From the NCBI GenBank assembly GCA_029267635.1, contig JAJUIK010000002.1:62001-126000 (forward strand): a DNA stretch of 64,000 nt, written 5' to 3'. This document shows, one piece after another, positions 9,404-17,442 of the stretch (positions are counted from its first letter, which is position 1; each line of letters starts with the position of its first letter). Below the pieces are notes generated by a model. The model saw nothing but the letters and a program-made list of their open reading frames with translations. It was not told the origin of the DNA and ran no database searches. The translations under genes and the position numbers were made by a program. The DNA comes from Moraxellaceae bacterium. Lineage in GTDB: Bacteria > Pseudomonadota > Gammaproteobacteria > Pseudomonadales > Moraxellaceae.

Positions 9404-10258
9404 TCAATTGTTGATCTCGTGATTATTTAAGGTCTCTAATGCAATCCTTTTGGTTTCTGGACTGACAAAAGCGATAAATCCTGAATTTAATACAGTGTCC
9501 CGTTGATTATAAATGAAAGGTTTACCCTCTAAAGTCAGCAATCCACCACCGATACTTTCCAGTAATCCTTGGCCTGCACTGGTATCCCATTCAGAGGTTG
9601 GATGGAAACGTGGATAAATATCAATTTCACCTTCTAGCATCATACAGAATTTATAGGCACTACCCGCTTCGCGTCGCACTACCGGGGTATGTTGCTCAAT
9701 GACCTCGATATACTGTTGATAACGCGCATCCTTACTGTTATGACTCAAACCGATTTGAATAGCTTCCGTTGGTCGAGGCTGCACCACATATTGCAACCAG
9801 TTTTGCTGCGTGAACTGATATTTATACGGTAGGTCATTGAGATATCCCAGATAAACCACCTGTTCACACGGCACCACAATCACCGAGAGAATCGTTTTAT
9901 GCTGCTCAATCAGACTCAGGTTAATAGTAAATTCATCACGTTCATGAATAAACTCTTTAGTGCCATCAAGAGGATCCAGCATCCAGCATCGCGTCCATTG
10001 ATGTCGTTCTGAATAATCGCTTTCTTCCGATATCACGGGAAGCTCAGGCGTGATTAGAGCCAGCTGACTGAGTAAATAGGCATTTACTTTGAGATCGGCT
10101 TGCGTCACAGGTGACTGGTCATGCTTTTCATCAATATCAAAGTCTTGACCCGCACAGTACGCTTGATATTCGTCTAGCAGAATTTGTCCCGCCTGTTGCA
10201 GAACCGGCAGTAACCTCAGCATTAAACCATCAGTAGGTGCTAGCGTTTTGACAAACAT
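9404..10258 (-). CDS. cysQ: 3'(2'),5'-bisphosphate nucleotidase CysQ
   Basis: The 284-residue protein belongs to the inositol-monophosphatase superfamily. PVISEESDYSER gives the metal-binding Glu, WMLDPLDGTKEFIHE the DPLDGT metal/phosphate site, and SEWDTSAGQGLLES the third motif with the WD. The GTKEF variant is typical of CysQ, which degrades 3'-phosphoadenosine-5'-phosphate made during sulphate assimilation. It starts at an ATG at 10258 and is followed by the histidine phosphatase. SuhB-type inositol phosphatase is an alternative but fits the motif less well. Confidence 0.92.
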   Translation of the reverse strand: MFVKTLAPTDGLMLRLLPVLQQAGQILLDEYQAYCAGQDFDIDEKHDQSPVTQADLKVNAYLLSQLALITPELPVISEESDYSERHQWTRCWMLDPLDGTKEFIHERDEFTINLSLIEQHKTILSVIVVPCEQVVYLGYLNDLPYKYQFTQQNWLQYVVQPRPTEAIQIGLSHNSKDARYQQYIEVIEQHTPVVRREAGSAYKFCMMLEGEIDIYPRFHPTSEWDTSAGQGLLESIGGGLLTLEGKPFIYNQRDTVLNSGFIAFVSPETKRIALETLNNHEINN

Positions 10259-10689
10259 ACATTACCTATATTATTTATGACTTGAAGTGAAACTTCTTTA
10301 GCATTCAGATCCATTCCCAACCAGCCAATCCCTGTTTTTACGGGCAATATCATTTACCGAGGAAGATTTTCTTGCTCCACTCTGTGATATGAGTTGCCGC
10401 ATCTGTCCGCATCTGTCCGCATCTGTCCGCATCTTAAAATACTATGCAAAGAATAGATATTAGGCTTTCAGACTACATCTGCAGAAATCCAGTTTTTCCG
10501 CCTGTAAAATGAATTCTACTTTCTTGATCATAGAAGATCATACTGTTGTATATGGTATTTTCAGATCAAGCTATGGATGATCTCGCTCTATTGCATACCT
10601 ATTGAGAACGCTCTAATCTTGAAAGGTTTCAAATAAAAAGAAAATTTAGTTTTCAGCACCACTACTTTAAAGTTGCCGGAGAACAAAAT
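10259..10689. other. Divergent spacer between cysQ and the CDF transporter gene
   Basis: 431 bases without a credible gene. It should hold both divergent promoters. The only marked structure is a decanucleotide tandem repeat at 10398-10434, listed separately. No operator could be assigned. Confidence 0.6.
10398..10434. repeat. Decanucleotide tandem repeat, three full units plus partial
   Basis: The unit ATCTGTCCGC occurs three times head to tail (10401-10430), with CGC before and ATCT after continuing the pattern. It lies ~140 bases upstream of the cysQ start and ~256 upstream of the transporter start, outside any gene. The unit count is likely to change by slippage. Confidence 0.95.
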
Positions 10690-11796
10690 ATGAGTGGTTG
10701 TAATTGTCAATCCAGCCCGACTGTTACCGTCAAAACAACCTTATCTCCTAGCGATGAAAACTCATCAACACAAATCAGCCTATATCAAATCCATCAAATG
10801 GACTGCGCTGCAGAAGAGCAGTTGATCAGGATAAAACTCTCCCGTTTAGATCAAGTCCAGCATCTTGAATTCGATTTTCCCCAAAGAAAATTAAAAGTTT
10901 TTCATGATGGCGATACAGCAGAGATCACAGCACAACTAGAAAGTTTAGGTCTAGACGCTAAATTCATTCAGCAGCTTGGTCCTGCCCTACAATCGACAGC
11001 CGCATTTTCTAGCCGATATCATATTCCACAGATGGACTGCTATGCTGAAGAACAAATGGTACGCTTAGCTCTCGCTCCAATTCAAACTATCCACCATCTT
11101 GAATTTGATTTGCTGCAGCGTACGCTTGACATTCAGCATAACGGTGATGCAACTCTGATAACCACCACTCTGGAAAAATTAGCTCTAGGTGCAACCCTAG
11201 AGTCCACTCAGTCTATTCATGTCACAACTCATGTGCCAGCAAGCCATCAGCAACAGCAGAGGAAAGTACTGCTCACGCTTTTAGCCATTAATGCTATTTT
11301 GTTTTTCATTGAGTTCATCACTGGTATTCTCGCTGCTTCTAGCGGACTGATTGCAGATTCACTGGATATGTTTGCAGATGCTGCCGTATATGGAATAGCG
11401 TTATATGTGGTAGGCAAAGCAAGCAAGTATCAATTGCGTGCAGCTCATATTTCTGGCTGGCTACAATTGGTTTTAGCCCTTAGTGTCGCCCTGGATGTGG
11501 TCCGGCGCTTCCTGTTTGGTAGCGAACCGGATGGCAGCCTCATGATGATCATCAGTCTGGTCGCACTATTCGGCAATGCTGTTTGCCTGTATTTAATTTC
11601 TGGCCATAAAGAAGATGGCGTACATATGAAAGCGAGCTGGATTTTTTCTTCTACCGATGTCATGGTTAATATCGGTGTGATTATGGCAGGTGTACTGGTC
11701 TATTTTACCCATTCCGCTTATCCTGATTTGATAATTGGGAGCATAATTATCTTGCTGGTGCTGAATGGTGCAGGGAAAATTTTAGCACTGAAATAA
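10690..11796 (+). CDS. CDF-like cation transporter with two N-terminal degenerate HMA domains
   Basis: The 368-residue protein has three parts. A short Cys-containing start (SGCNC) comes first. Then two ~75-residue repeats resemble heavy-metal-associated (HMA) domains, with QMDCAAEEQ (Cys39) and QMDCYAEEQ (Cys117); each keeps MDC but has Glu where HMA has its second Cys. From ~197 there are six membrane segments like the cation diffusion facilitator core: TM2 carries D223 and D226xxxD230, while TM5 has FSSTD, i.e. Phe319 where CDF proteins have His before Asp323. The cytoplasmic C-terminal CDF domain is missing; the protein ends right after TM6. A metal export role is inferred from the family. 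Monocistronic, behind a long divergent spacer. Confidence 0.8.
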   Translation: MSGCNCQSSPTVTVKTTLSPSDENSSTQISLYQIHQMDCAAEEQLIRIKLSRLDQVQHLEFDFPQRKLKVFHDGDTAEITAQLESLGLDAKFIQQLGPALQSTAAFSSRYHIPQMDCYAEEQMVRLALAPIQTIHHLEFDLLQRTLDIQHNGDATLITTTLEKLALGATLESTQSIHVTTHVPASHQQQQRKVLLTLLAINAILFFIEFITGILAASSGLIADSLDMFADAAVYGIALYVVGKASKYQLRAAHISGWLQLVLALSVALDVVRRFLFGSEPDGSLMMIISLVALFGNAVCLYLISGHKEDGVHMKASWIFSSTDVMVNIGVIMAGVLVYFTHSAYPDLIIGSIIILLVLNGAGKILALK

Positions 11797-11904
11797 ACTC
11801 AAAACCTGCTTCAATACCTTTTTTAAATCCTACTGAATAGAAAGATAGACCTTTTTTATTTGCAGTTAAAAGCATAACGTCTTACAACTCAAATTACAGA
11901 CAAT

Positions 11905-11930
11905 AAAAAAGCTCATGGATGAGCTTTTTT
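11905..11930. terminator. Bidirectional terminator between transporter and csp genes
   Basis: GCTCAT-GG-ATGAGC stem flanked by an A tract on the left and a T tract on the right, between two convergent genes, so it can act in both directions. Confidence 0.88.
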
Positions 11931-11946
11931 ACTAAAAATTTACTAA

Positions 11947-12159
11947 TTATTGAACGATAGAAATGCCGCTCGCTTGAGCACCTTTTTTACCATCAACAAT
12001 TGCAAACTGCACACGTTGACCTTCTGAAAGCGTCTTAAAACCACTAGTGGTGATTTCACTGTAGTGTGCAAAAACATCTTGACCTGAATCTGCTTGAATA
12101 AAACCAAAACCTTTAGTTTCGTTAAACCATTTCACAGTGCCGGTTACAGTATTTGACAT
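11947..12159 (-). CDS. Cold shock domain protein, CspA family
   Basis: The 70-residue protein is a single cold-shock domain: GTVKWFNETKGFGFIQ holds RNP1 (KGFGFI) and DVFAHYSEI holds RNP2 (VFAHY). It binds single-stranded RNA/DNA and melts mRNA structure. The ~200 bases before the start are AT-rich and free of genes, consistent with the long 5' leader usual for cold-shock mRNAs, though I could not define a cold-shock box. Which paralog (A, C, D, E) it matches cannot be told. Confidence 0.95.
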   Translation of the reverse strand: MSNTVTGTVKWFNETKGFGFIQADSGQDVFAHYSEITTSGFKTLSEGQRVQFAIVDGKKGAQASGISIVQ

Positions 12160-12362
12160 AAGATAATCCTATATTTTAAAAAATTTTTAATTGGCCACAC
12201 CAATATTTAACTGGGAAAAATAAACTCTGAAACTAAAAATCTTTTAAAAACGAAGGATTAAAACTAAAACTGCGAAATGAGAGATTTACTGAAACAATAG
12301 TATTTTTTCTAGTTATTTGTAATTGTACATGCTTCTCAGCAATATACAATCAATAATCTAAA

Positions 12363-12596
12363 TTAATTTAGACGATACAATTGATTAAATGAGGTATAAA
12401 AACTTCTACCGTCAGGGTTAAACGCAATTTCCATCCCAGACTCAAGCTCAATCAGTTTTCCAACCTCAACCCAGGTATAACCATCAGTAGAATTCTGTTT
12501 ACGCTTTAGCGGAATTATTTTCACACTAATTTCTTTGCCATCTGTCGCTGTAGCAACATGCCATTCACTTAAAATATTCAAAAATTGATCACTCAA
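12363..12596 (-). CDS. Hypothetical protein, 77 residues
   Basis: Not recognised. The reading frame has coding-like composition (ending MEIAFNPDGRSFYTSFNQLYRLN), no signal peptide and no membrane segment. The only start in frame is a TTG at 12596 with no clear ribosome binding site, and a stop lies just upstream, so it could be a small native gene with a weak start or a truncated remnant. It sits between the initiator tRNA and the cold shock gene, all on the minus strand. Confidence 0.5.
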   Translation of the reverse strand: MSDQFLNILSEWHVATATDGKEISVKIIPLKRKQNSTDGYTWVEVGKLIELESGMEIAFNPDGRSFYTSFNQLYRLN

Positions 12597-12766
12597 AAAA
12601 TGAGCTTATGTGATTTAACTGGTTTATTTCGATCACTAGAGTAAGGTTTAAAAACAGTATTTCTAGAATTTAATAATTCTTAGCTTTGACTTTGCATTAT
12701 TTAAGCTAATTACTTTTCATGAAGACAATCATGAATAAAGAAGGTATCACATAGAGCATATAAAAT

Positions 12767-12843
<77 letters not shown>

Positions 12844-13267
12844 CCGGAGAGTTAGCTTTATACGCGCTTGTCTAGGATAAAGCAAACTTTATCGGCATAA
12901 AAAGTTCAGCCTGCATGATGCCCTTCTCATTTATTAAACTGCTTAGGGATATTTTTTCTTGCAAAAATTTGAGGAAATTCTGGGCTTAATTCAAATCATT
13001 CTTACCGAATCAAAATTTTTATTTTTTTATTCAGCTTGAATCATCGGGCTATTTAAAGCCATCCATGTAATCCACACAGTTATGCTTTACAATTGCAGGC
13101 ATCTATGTACACACTAAAATAGATGTATTTATATCTCTATTCTCTCTTGAAAACCTGAATGGAATTGATGAACTTTGATTGAACACTACCTTTCATATGT
13201 AAGTTATTTACACCCAATAACTCAGAATGATTTTTTAAAATGTGAAGAAAATCAGGATAATTGAAAG
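12844..13267. other. Divergent spacer between tRNA and HAD gene
   Basis: 424 AT-rich bases with stops in every frame. It must carry the tRNA promoter (minus) and the promoter of the yrfG-hslR pair (plus). I see no further structure. Confidence 0.5.
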
Positions 13268-13954
13268 ATGAAACCTATCATTATGTTCGATATGGATGGC
13301 ACTTTGCTAGATTTGGCCTTTGATGATCTGATCTGGAATCACCGTTTACCTGAGCGACATGCTGAAACCCATCAATATACACTCGAACACAGCCAAGCGA
13401 CGCTATTTGAATTTTATCAGCAGCATAAACATACTATTTCCTGGTATTCCTCTCGCTTTTGGACCGAAAAAGTCGGCGTAGATACCTTACAACTGCAAAA
13501 AGAATACCAGCATCAAATTAAGCCCCGTTCAGGCTGCTTTGAACTGTTAAAGACATTACAGGCTCAAGGTTACCGCTGCTGGCTGCTGACCAATGCAGAT
13601 TGTGCGGGTTTAGCTCTAAAACTTGAAAATATCGACTTGCGTCCTTATTTTGAAATTATGATCAGTAGCGAACAGATCGGTTATTCCAAAGAATATGTGG
13701 AGTTCTGGCAAATTCTGCAATCCATGCATCCTTTTGATCCGCAACATGCTGTACTGATTGATGATATGGCTCCGGTATTGGCAGGTGCACAGCAATTCGG
13801 GATTGCTCATCTGGTGACCATTACTCAGCCCTCTAGTCTGAGAGCACAGCGTGAAGCCCATGAACTCAGCTATCCTGCGATTGATCATTTAACTGAATTT
13901 CTACCTTTACTGGCTCAATTAAACTTCAAGGAAATCGATGCAAAAACTGCTTGA
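13268..13954 (+). CDS. HAD-family phosphatase, YrfG-like (GMP/IMP nucleotidase)
   Basis: The 228-residue haloacid dehalogenase-like enzyme has motif I FDMDGTLLDL (nucleophile Asp8, acid Asp10), motif II LLTNADC, the Lys in SKEY, and motif IV VLIDDMAPVLAGAQ. E. coli YrfG dephosphorylates purine 5'-nucleotides. The assignment is supported by gene order: in E. coli yrfG is also followed by hslR, and here hslR starts 17 bases before this gene ends. Enzyme substrate in this organism is inferred. Confidence 0.87.
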   Translation: MKPIIMFDMDGTLLDLAFDDLIWNHRLPERHAETHQYTLEHSQATLFEFYQQHKHTISWYSSRFWTEKVGVDTLQLQKEYQHQIKPRSGCFELLKTLQAQGYRCWLLTNADCAGLALKLENIDLRPYFEIMISSEQIGYSKEYVEFWQILQSMHPFDPQHAVLIDDMAPVLAGAQQFGIAHLVTITQPSSLRAQREAHELSYPAIDHLTEFLPLLAQLNFKEIDAKTA

Positions 13955-14378
13955 CCCCTCTCGTGTTGACAGCATGCGTGTAGACAAATGGCTTTGGGCT
14001 GCGCGTTTCTTTAAAACCCGTTCTATTGCCAAAGCTGCGATTGAAGGCGGCAAGGTACATCACAATAGCGAGCGCGTTAAAGTTTCCAAAGAAATCCGTG
14101 TCGGTATGGAACTGACCATTCAGCAAGGTTTTGACCGTAAAACGGTGGTGATTGAAGCACTTTCCGATATCCGCGGTCCCGCACCGGTGGCACAACAACT
14201 GTATCGTGAAACAGAAGTAAGCGTTGCACGTCGGGAATTAATCGCATCGCAACGAAAATTGCATAATCTAGCACGACCTGAGCATCGGCCAAGTAAAAAA
14301 GACCGTCGACAAATCAGTAAGTTTAAACAGGATAATGATCAACAATACGACCAGCATTGGTCTTATAATGATGATTAA
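13938..14378 (+). CDS. hslR: Heat shock protein Hsp15 (ribosome-associated S4 protein)
   Basis: The 146-residue protein has an N-terminal S4 RNA-binding domain (MRVDKWLWAARFFKTRSIA, then AAIEGGKVHHNSERV) and a basic C-terminal tail, as in Hsp15, which binds free 50S subunits carrying a stuck nascent chain. The start at 13938 overlaps the preceding gene by 17 bases and has AAGGA six bases upstream; a later ATG at 13974 is possible but would remove the residues that precede the S4 domain in E. coli Hsp15. Pairing with the yrfG-like gene is conserved. Confidence 0.93.
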   Translation: MQKLLDPSRVDSMRVDKWLWAARFFKTRSIAKAAIEGGKVHHNSERVKVSKEIRVGMELTIQQGFDRKTVVIEALSDIRGPAPVAQQLYRETEVSVARRELIASQRKLHNLARPEHRPSKKDRRQISKFKQDNDQQYDQHWSYNDD

Positions 14379-14382
14379 TCAG

Positions 14383-14398
14383 GACGTCATATGATGTC
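14383..14398. promoter_or_regulatory. Near-perfect 16-bp palindrome upstream of recA
   Basis: GACGTCATATGATGTC reads as two 8-base halves with one mismatch, 125 bases before the recA start and just after hslR. It could be an operator or part of a structured leader. No LexA-type CTGT-N8-ACAG box was seen in this spacer. Confidence 0.4.
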
Positions 14399-14522
14399 GT
14401 ACCGGACAGAAATGACATAGTATATAAAATAAGGATCTGTCACTATAACGCTGTGGAAATAAGTTGAAGTCAAACCCATCCACTGAAGTGAATAGTGAAT
14501 TGCATCGTGTTGAGGTTAGAAG

Positions 14523-15572
14523 ATGGATGAGAATAAAAGCAAAGCGCTAAATGCCGCTTTAAGCCAGATTGAAAAACAATTCGGTAAAAATACAGTGATG
14601 CGTTTAGGCGACAATACCGTTCAAGCGGTTGAAGCCGTATCGACAGGTTCGCTCACCCTCGATATCGCATTAGGCATTGGCGGCTTGCCAAAAGGCCGTA
14701 TTGTAGAAATTTACGGTCCTGAATCCTCAGGTAAAACCACGATGACCTTGCAAGCGATCGCGCAATGTCAGAAAGCCGGTGGAACCTGTGCCTTTATCGA
14801 TGCCGAGCATGCGCTTGATCCACAGTATGCGCGCAAATTAGGCGTAGACATCGACAATCTGCTTGTTTCCCAACCGGATAATGGTGAACAGGCGCTAGAA
14901 ATTGCCGATATGCTGGTTCGTTCTGGTGCAATTGACCTGATCGTAGTCGACTCTGTGGCAGCATTGACTCCACGCGCCGAAATTGAAGGCGAAATGGGTG
15001 ACTCACACATGGGTCTACAGGCACGCTTAATGAGCCAGGCATTGCGTAAAATTACCGGTAATGCCAAACGCTCCAACTGCATGGTGATCTTCATTAACCA
15101 GATTCGTATGAAGATTGGCGTAATGTTTGGTAGCCCTGAAACCACCACCGGTGGTAATGCGCTGAAATTCTATGCTTCTGTACGCCTGGATATTCGCCGT
15201 GTGGGTCAAGTGAAAGAAGGTGACGAGATTATTGGTTCGGAAACCAAAGTCAAAGTCGTAAAAAACAAGATGGCCCCTCCATTTAAAGAAGCGCTTTTCC
15301 AAATTCTGTATGGCAAAGGCGTCAACCATATGGGTGAACTGGTCGATTTGGCTGTGCAGCAAGATATTATCCAGAAAGCGGGTGCTTGGTATTCTTATCA
15401 AAGCAATAAAATTGGCCAGGGTAAAAACAACGTTATCCGCTACCTGGAAGAAAACTTACCATTAGCCGATGAAATCGAACGTTTAATCCGCGACCAATTA
15501 CTCACCACTTCAAATGCAGCTCCAGCAAGTGTTGAAGAAGAAGATGAACAGCCAGATTTTCTAGAAGGCTAA
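14523..15572 (+). CDS. recA: Recombinase RecA
   Basis: The 349-residue protein matches RecA throughout: Walker [10 protein letters not shown] (~67-75), Walker [11 protein letters not shown], loop L1 around [10 protein letters not shown], the [22 protein letters not shown]2 region, and the acidic tail [12 protein letters not shown]. It forms filaments on single-stranded DNA for recombination, repair and natural transformation. It has its own promoter region, an AGG ribosome binding site at 14513-14515, and its own terminator, with recX beyond it. Acinetobacter lacks LexA, so control differs from the E. coli SOS scheme. Confidence 0.99.
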   Translation: MDENKSKALNAALSQIEKQFGKNTVMRLGDNTVQAVEAVSTGSLTLDIALGIGGLPKGRIVEIYGPESSGKTTMTLQAIAQCQKAGGTCAFIDAEHALDPQYARKLGVDIDNLLVSQPDNGEQALEIADMLVRSGAIDLIVVDSVAALTPRAEIEGEMGDSHMGLQARLMSQALRKITGNAKRSNCMVIFINQIRMKIGVMFGSPETTTGGNALKFYASVRLDIRRVGQVKEGDEIIGSETKVKVVKNKMAPPFKEALFQILYGKGVNHMGELVDLAVQQDIIQKAGAWYSYQSNKIGQGKNNVIRYLEENLPLADEIERLIRDQLLTTSNAAPASVEEEDEQPDFLEG

Positions 15573-15584
15573 TTTAAGCTTGAT

Positions 15585-15608
15585 AAAACGCCCTACGGGG
15601 CGTTTTTT
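15585..15608 (+). terminator. Hairpin terminator between recA and recX
   Basis: AAAACGCCC-TAC-GGGGCGTTTTTT, 12 bases after the recA stop. It would limit read-through into recX, keeping RecX below RecA, as described for other bacteria. Confidence 0.9.
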
Positions 15609-15630
15609 GTATAGAGGGAATAAATCACCC

Positions 15631-16119
15631 ATGTATTCAACAACCACAGATAAAAAACCACAACGCAAGCCACTAACTGGTACACGTTTGCGCTCCTATG
15701 CTTTTGCTTTACTGACTAAACGTGAATATTCCAAAGCTGAACTGATCGAAAAACTGAGCCAATATGCAGCAGATCAAGAAGAAGTCCAGCAACTGGTTCA
15801 TGAGCTCAGCGAAAATCAGTATCAAAGTGATCAACGCGTAGCTGAATTGGTCGTGAATAGTCAGATCCGTCAAGGTAAAGGCCCAAACCGGATTAAATTG
15901 GCCTTAAAAAGCAAACAGATTGACCATCAGCTGATTGCTGAGGATTTACAGGAAACAGATTGGATTGAGCAGGCTTATCAGCTAAAAATTAAAAAATTTG
16001 GCACAATTGTAGAAAAAGAGCCGAAATTAAAAGCCAAGCAGATCCGTTTTTTACAATATCGAGGTTTTGAACTGGATACGATTATGAAAGCGATTAGTCG
16101 AACGACTGAAGAAGAATAA
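15631..16119 (+). CDS. recX: Regulatory protein RecX
   Basis: The ~162-residue protein carries the three-helix repeats of RecX: LRSYAFALLTKREYSKAEL, VQQLVHELSENQYQSDQRVAE and IRQGKGPNRIKLALKSKQI. RecX binds the RecA filament and inhibits it. The frame is open from 15580, but that start would lie inside the recA terminator; the ATG at 15631 (MYSTTTDKKPQ) is preceded by GAGGGA and is the better choice. It depends on partial read-through from recA or on a weak promoter of its own. Confidence 0.93.
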   Translation: MYSTTTDKKPQRKPLTGTRLRSYAFALLTKREYSKAELIEKLSQYAADQEEVQQLVHELSENQYQSDQRVAELVVNSQIRQGKGPNRIKLALKSKQIDHQLIAEDLQETDWIEQAYQLKIKKFGTIVEKEPKLKAKQIRFLQYRGFELDTIMKAISRTTEEE

Positions 16120-16120
16120 G

Positions 16121-16237
<117 letters not shown>

Positions 16238-16240
16238 TGC

Positions 16241-16545
16241 AAAAACAGAGTATAGAGATTTTTCCCCAAGTTGCAAGTCCTGTATCAGAATTTCCCGCTG
16301 CTTCTGGCTTATTTGTCTATTTCCTCAACAAATCAGATAGCTATCTATGTAACTATTGATCATTAGCATAGATTGAAACAATAAGTTTGCAACAAAAATG
16401 CTTGAACATTGTAAATCATGATTGCAATTCACCAGCCAGCCGTTTTAAATGACAAGATAAATTTGATAAGGGGTCAAAGCGTCGGTAAAAGATATTTACG
16501 ACACGCTTCTGACCGATTTGCCATAACCTGATGGATCATAACCCT
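16241..16545. other. Spacer between SRP RNA and cpoB
   Basis: 305 bases containing the promoters of the divergent ffs (minus) and cpoB (plus). A long hairpin close to the cpoB start is listed separately. No open frame of note. Confidence 0.6.
16472..16514 (+). promoter_or_regulatory. Extended hairpin in the cpoB leader
   Basis: Stem segments GGTCA/TGACC, AAGCGT/ACGCTT and GTAAA/TTTAC (16 pairs), with a one-base bulge, a 2x3 internal loop and a 5-base apical loop. No T tract follows, so it is not an intrinsic terminator. It ends 31 bases before the chosen ATG of cpoB. Either a structured 5' UTR or a dyad operator. Confidence 0.6.
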
Positions 16546-17367
16546 ATGCTCAAACAGCATGTTTTTTCTCTCATCGCCTTAGTTAGTTCAACGTCTTTAT
16601 ATGCCAATATTCCGATCGAATCACGCGGTCTAAGTCAATCATACAATGGCAATCCAAGCTATAGCATGCCAACGCAAGACTCCGCTGCGGTGGCAAGTAA
16701 TCTTAATTGGCAACTGATCCAAAAAAACCAGCAACTGGAAAATGATATTCGTAGCTTGAGAGGTAAACTCGAAGAGCAAGAAAACGAAATTGAAAAACTA
16801 AAAAGTGAACTCACTAACCGTTATACGGATTTGGACCAGCGCCTGCAACTCCTGCAACAGAAAGTTGACCCAGAAACCAATAATGAAGAAGAAAGTCCGG
16901 CAAATACCCCAGAAACCACAACAACACCCAACACTCCAACTTCCAGCACTACTAGCAATGCAGGTACAGCACCAACAGCTATTCCTGCATCACAACCGAA
17001 TGAGTTAGAAAAAGCAGCTTATACGGTCGCACTTGATGTCTACAAGCAAGGTGGTGCAAAAAAAGCGATTGTTCCTATGCAGAATTTTATCAAAAATCAT
17101 CCGGGCAGCGTTTATACCAGCAATGCCTATTACTGGTTAGCCGAGTTCAACCTCGCGATTGATCCTCCCAATTATGCCGAAGCAAAGAAAAATTATGCGA
17201 TTGTTAGCAATCAGTATCCGAATTCAGCAAAAGCAGCTCGCGCTCTGTATCAACTGTATAGCATTGCTAAGAGTGTAGACCGCAACAATACTCTGGCCAG
17301 TCAATACCGCACTAAATTACTCACCACTTATCCAAAGTCCGAAGAAGCAGGTTTTGTCAGAAACTGA
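16546..17367 (+). CDS. cpoB: CpoB/YbgF-like periplasmic TPR protein
   Basis: The ~273-residue protein has a signal peptide (MLKQHVFSLIALVSSTSLYA), a coiled-coil of ~60 residues (ENDIRSLRGKLEEQENEIEKLKSEL) that trimerises in the family, a Thr/Pro/Ser-rich linker (~125-160), and a C-terminal TPR region (KKAIVPMQNFIKNHPGSVYTSNAYYWLAE). CpoB coordinates outer-membrane constriction by Tol-Pal with peptidoglycan synthesis. Usually it follows tolB-pal; here it stands alone between ffs and lpxA. An ATG 15 bases earlier (16531) is an alternative start. Confidence 0.87.
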   Translation: MLKQHVFSLIALVSSTSLYANIPIESRGLSQSYNGNPSYSMPTQDSAAVASNLNWQLIQKNQQLENDIRSLRGKLEEQENEIEKLKSELTNRYTDLDQRLQLLQQKVDPETNNEEESPANTPETTTTPNTPTSSTTSNAGTAPTAIPASQPNELEKAAYTVALDVYKQGGAKKAIVPMQNFIKNHPGSVYTSNAYYWLAEFNLAIDPPNYAEAKKNYAIVSNQYPNSAKAARALYQLYSIAKSVDRNNTLASQYRTKLLTTYPKSEEAGFVRN

Positions 17368-17391
17368 TTTTCTTAAGGTTCATCATCCAAT

Positions 17392-17421
17392 AAAAAAGAC
17401 ACCCTTTTAGGTGTCTTTTTT
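17392..17421. terminator. Bidirectional terminator between cpoB and lpxA
   Basis: AAAAAAGACACC / GGTGTCTTTTTT stem with a short CTTTTA loop, between convergent genes; A and T tracts on the two sides allow use in both directions. Confidence 0.9.
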
Positions 17422-17442
17422 ATTTGCAGCATTATTCGTTTA

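Noticed and set aside
14379-14522. LexA/SOS box before recA
   Set aside because: No CTGT-N8-ACAG-type dyad is seen and the genus lacks LexA.
15580-15630. N-terminal extension of RecX
   Set aside because: It would begin inside the recA terminator hairpin; the ATG at 15631 is sufficient.
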